Positions 63,895 through 64,000 of a stretch of DNA of 64,000 bases are shown here, one piece after another (position 1 is the first letter of the stretch; the number at the start of each line of letters is the position of its first letter). Made by a program: the position numbers and the translations under genes. The DNA is from Pleodorina starrii (Eukaryota; Chlorophyta; Chlorophyceae; Chlamydomonadales; Volvocaceae), in NCBI GenBank assembly GCA_030267565.1, contig BRXU01000002.1, positions 1,054,001-1,118,000 on the forward strand, given 5' to 3'. The notes beneath the pieces were generated by a model, which worked only from the letters and a program-made list of their open reading frames with translations, was not told the DNA's origin and ran no database searches.

Positions 63895-64000
63895 CTCACT
63901 CCCAGGCTAGCCTAATCAACTTCCCACAGCCTAAATGCATGGCCTAGACTGTCCTAGGCTGGCGGCTGCCAGCCGTATAGAAAAAGGCGGCATCCACCAA

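Overview
This window looks like nuclear DNA from a volvocine/chlamydomonadalean green alga (Chlamydomonas, Gonium, Volvox or a relative). It is GC-rich, with protein genes cut into many short exons by introns with CAG|GT donors and CAG acceptors, TGTAA poly(A) signals after several stops, low-complexity Ala/Gly/Gln inserts in conserved proteins, and a short run of the Chlamydomonas-type telomere repeat inside an intron. Reading frames keep phase across predicted junctions, so most models could be built exon by exon from sequence alone. The species cannot be named.

Layout: (1) 1884-7654, minus: SulP/SLC26 sulfate transporter with STAS domain. (2) 10188-13279, plus: CaMK-type protein kinase. 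(3) 14550-15378, minus: plastid SecE-like translocase subunit, head-to-head with (4) 15769-16700, plus: small single-pass membrane protein with a Pro/Ala repeat and a possible alternative last exon at 17085-17267. (5) 17526-~19616, minus: SnRK1/AMPK beta subunit with carbohydrate-binding module. (6) 20279-22363, plus: GUCD1/plant GC1 family protein whose residues look like a papain/C39-type cysteine peptidase. (7) 24582-28445, minus: ATG18/PROPPIN autophagy protein with FRRG motif. (8) 30056-33791, minus: membrane-anchored nitroreductase-like protein, head-to-head with (9) 34152-41708, plus: FAM91 homologue. (10) 43768-53248, plus: 1594-residue protein with about 13 WD40 repeats behind a coiled coil and a STAND-like segment. 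(11) 57633-62055, minus: TDP2-type tyrosyl-DNA phosphodiesterase with candidate SUMO-interacting motifs at both ends. (12) 63806-63894, minus: possible last exon of a gene continuing beyond the window.

The genes are unrelated housekeeping functions: sulfate uptake, kinase signalling and energy sensing (CaMK, AMPK beta), plastid protein insertion, autophagy, vesicle tethering and DNA repair. Non-genic space is short promoters and 3' flanks plus striking tandem repeats: about 53 copies of an 18-bp unit (55490-56440), a neighbouring GGTCATA-type array, 34 copies of GATGG and 19 CTG triplets in introns of the WD40 gene, and an AGCRC pentamer array in an ATG18 intron.

No bacterial-style operon, CRISPR array, tRNA or rRNA gene, or intact transposon was found. 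The most original material is the large WD40 protein, the peptidase-like GUCD1 protein, the membrane-anchored nitroreductase, two frame-proven GC-AG introns and the repeat arrays.
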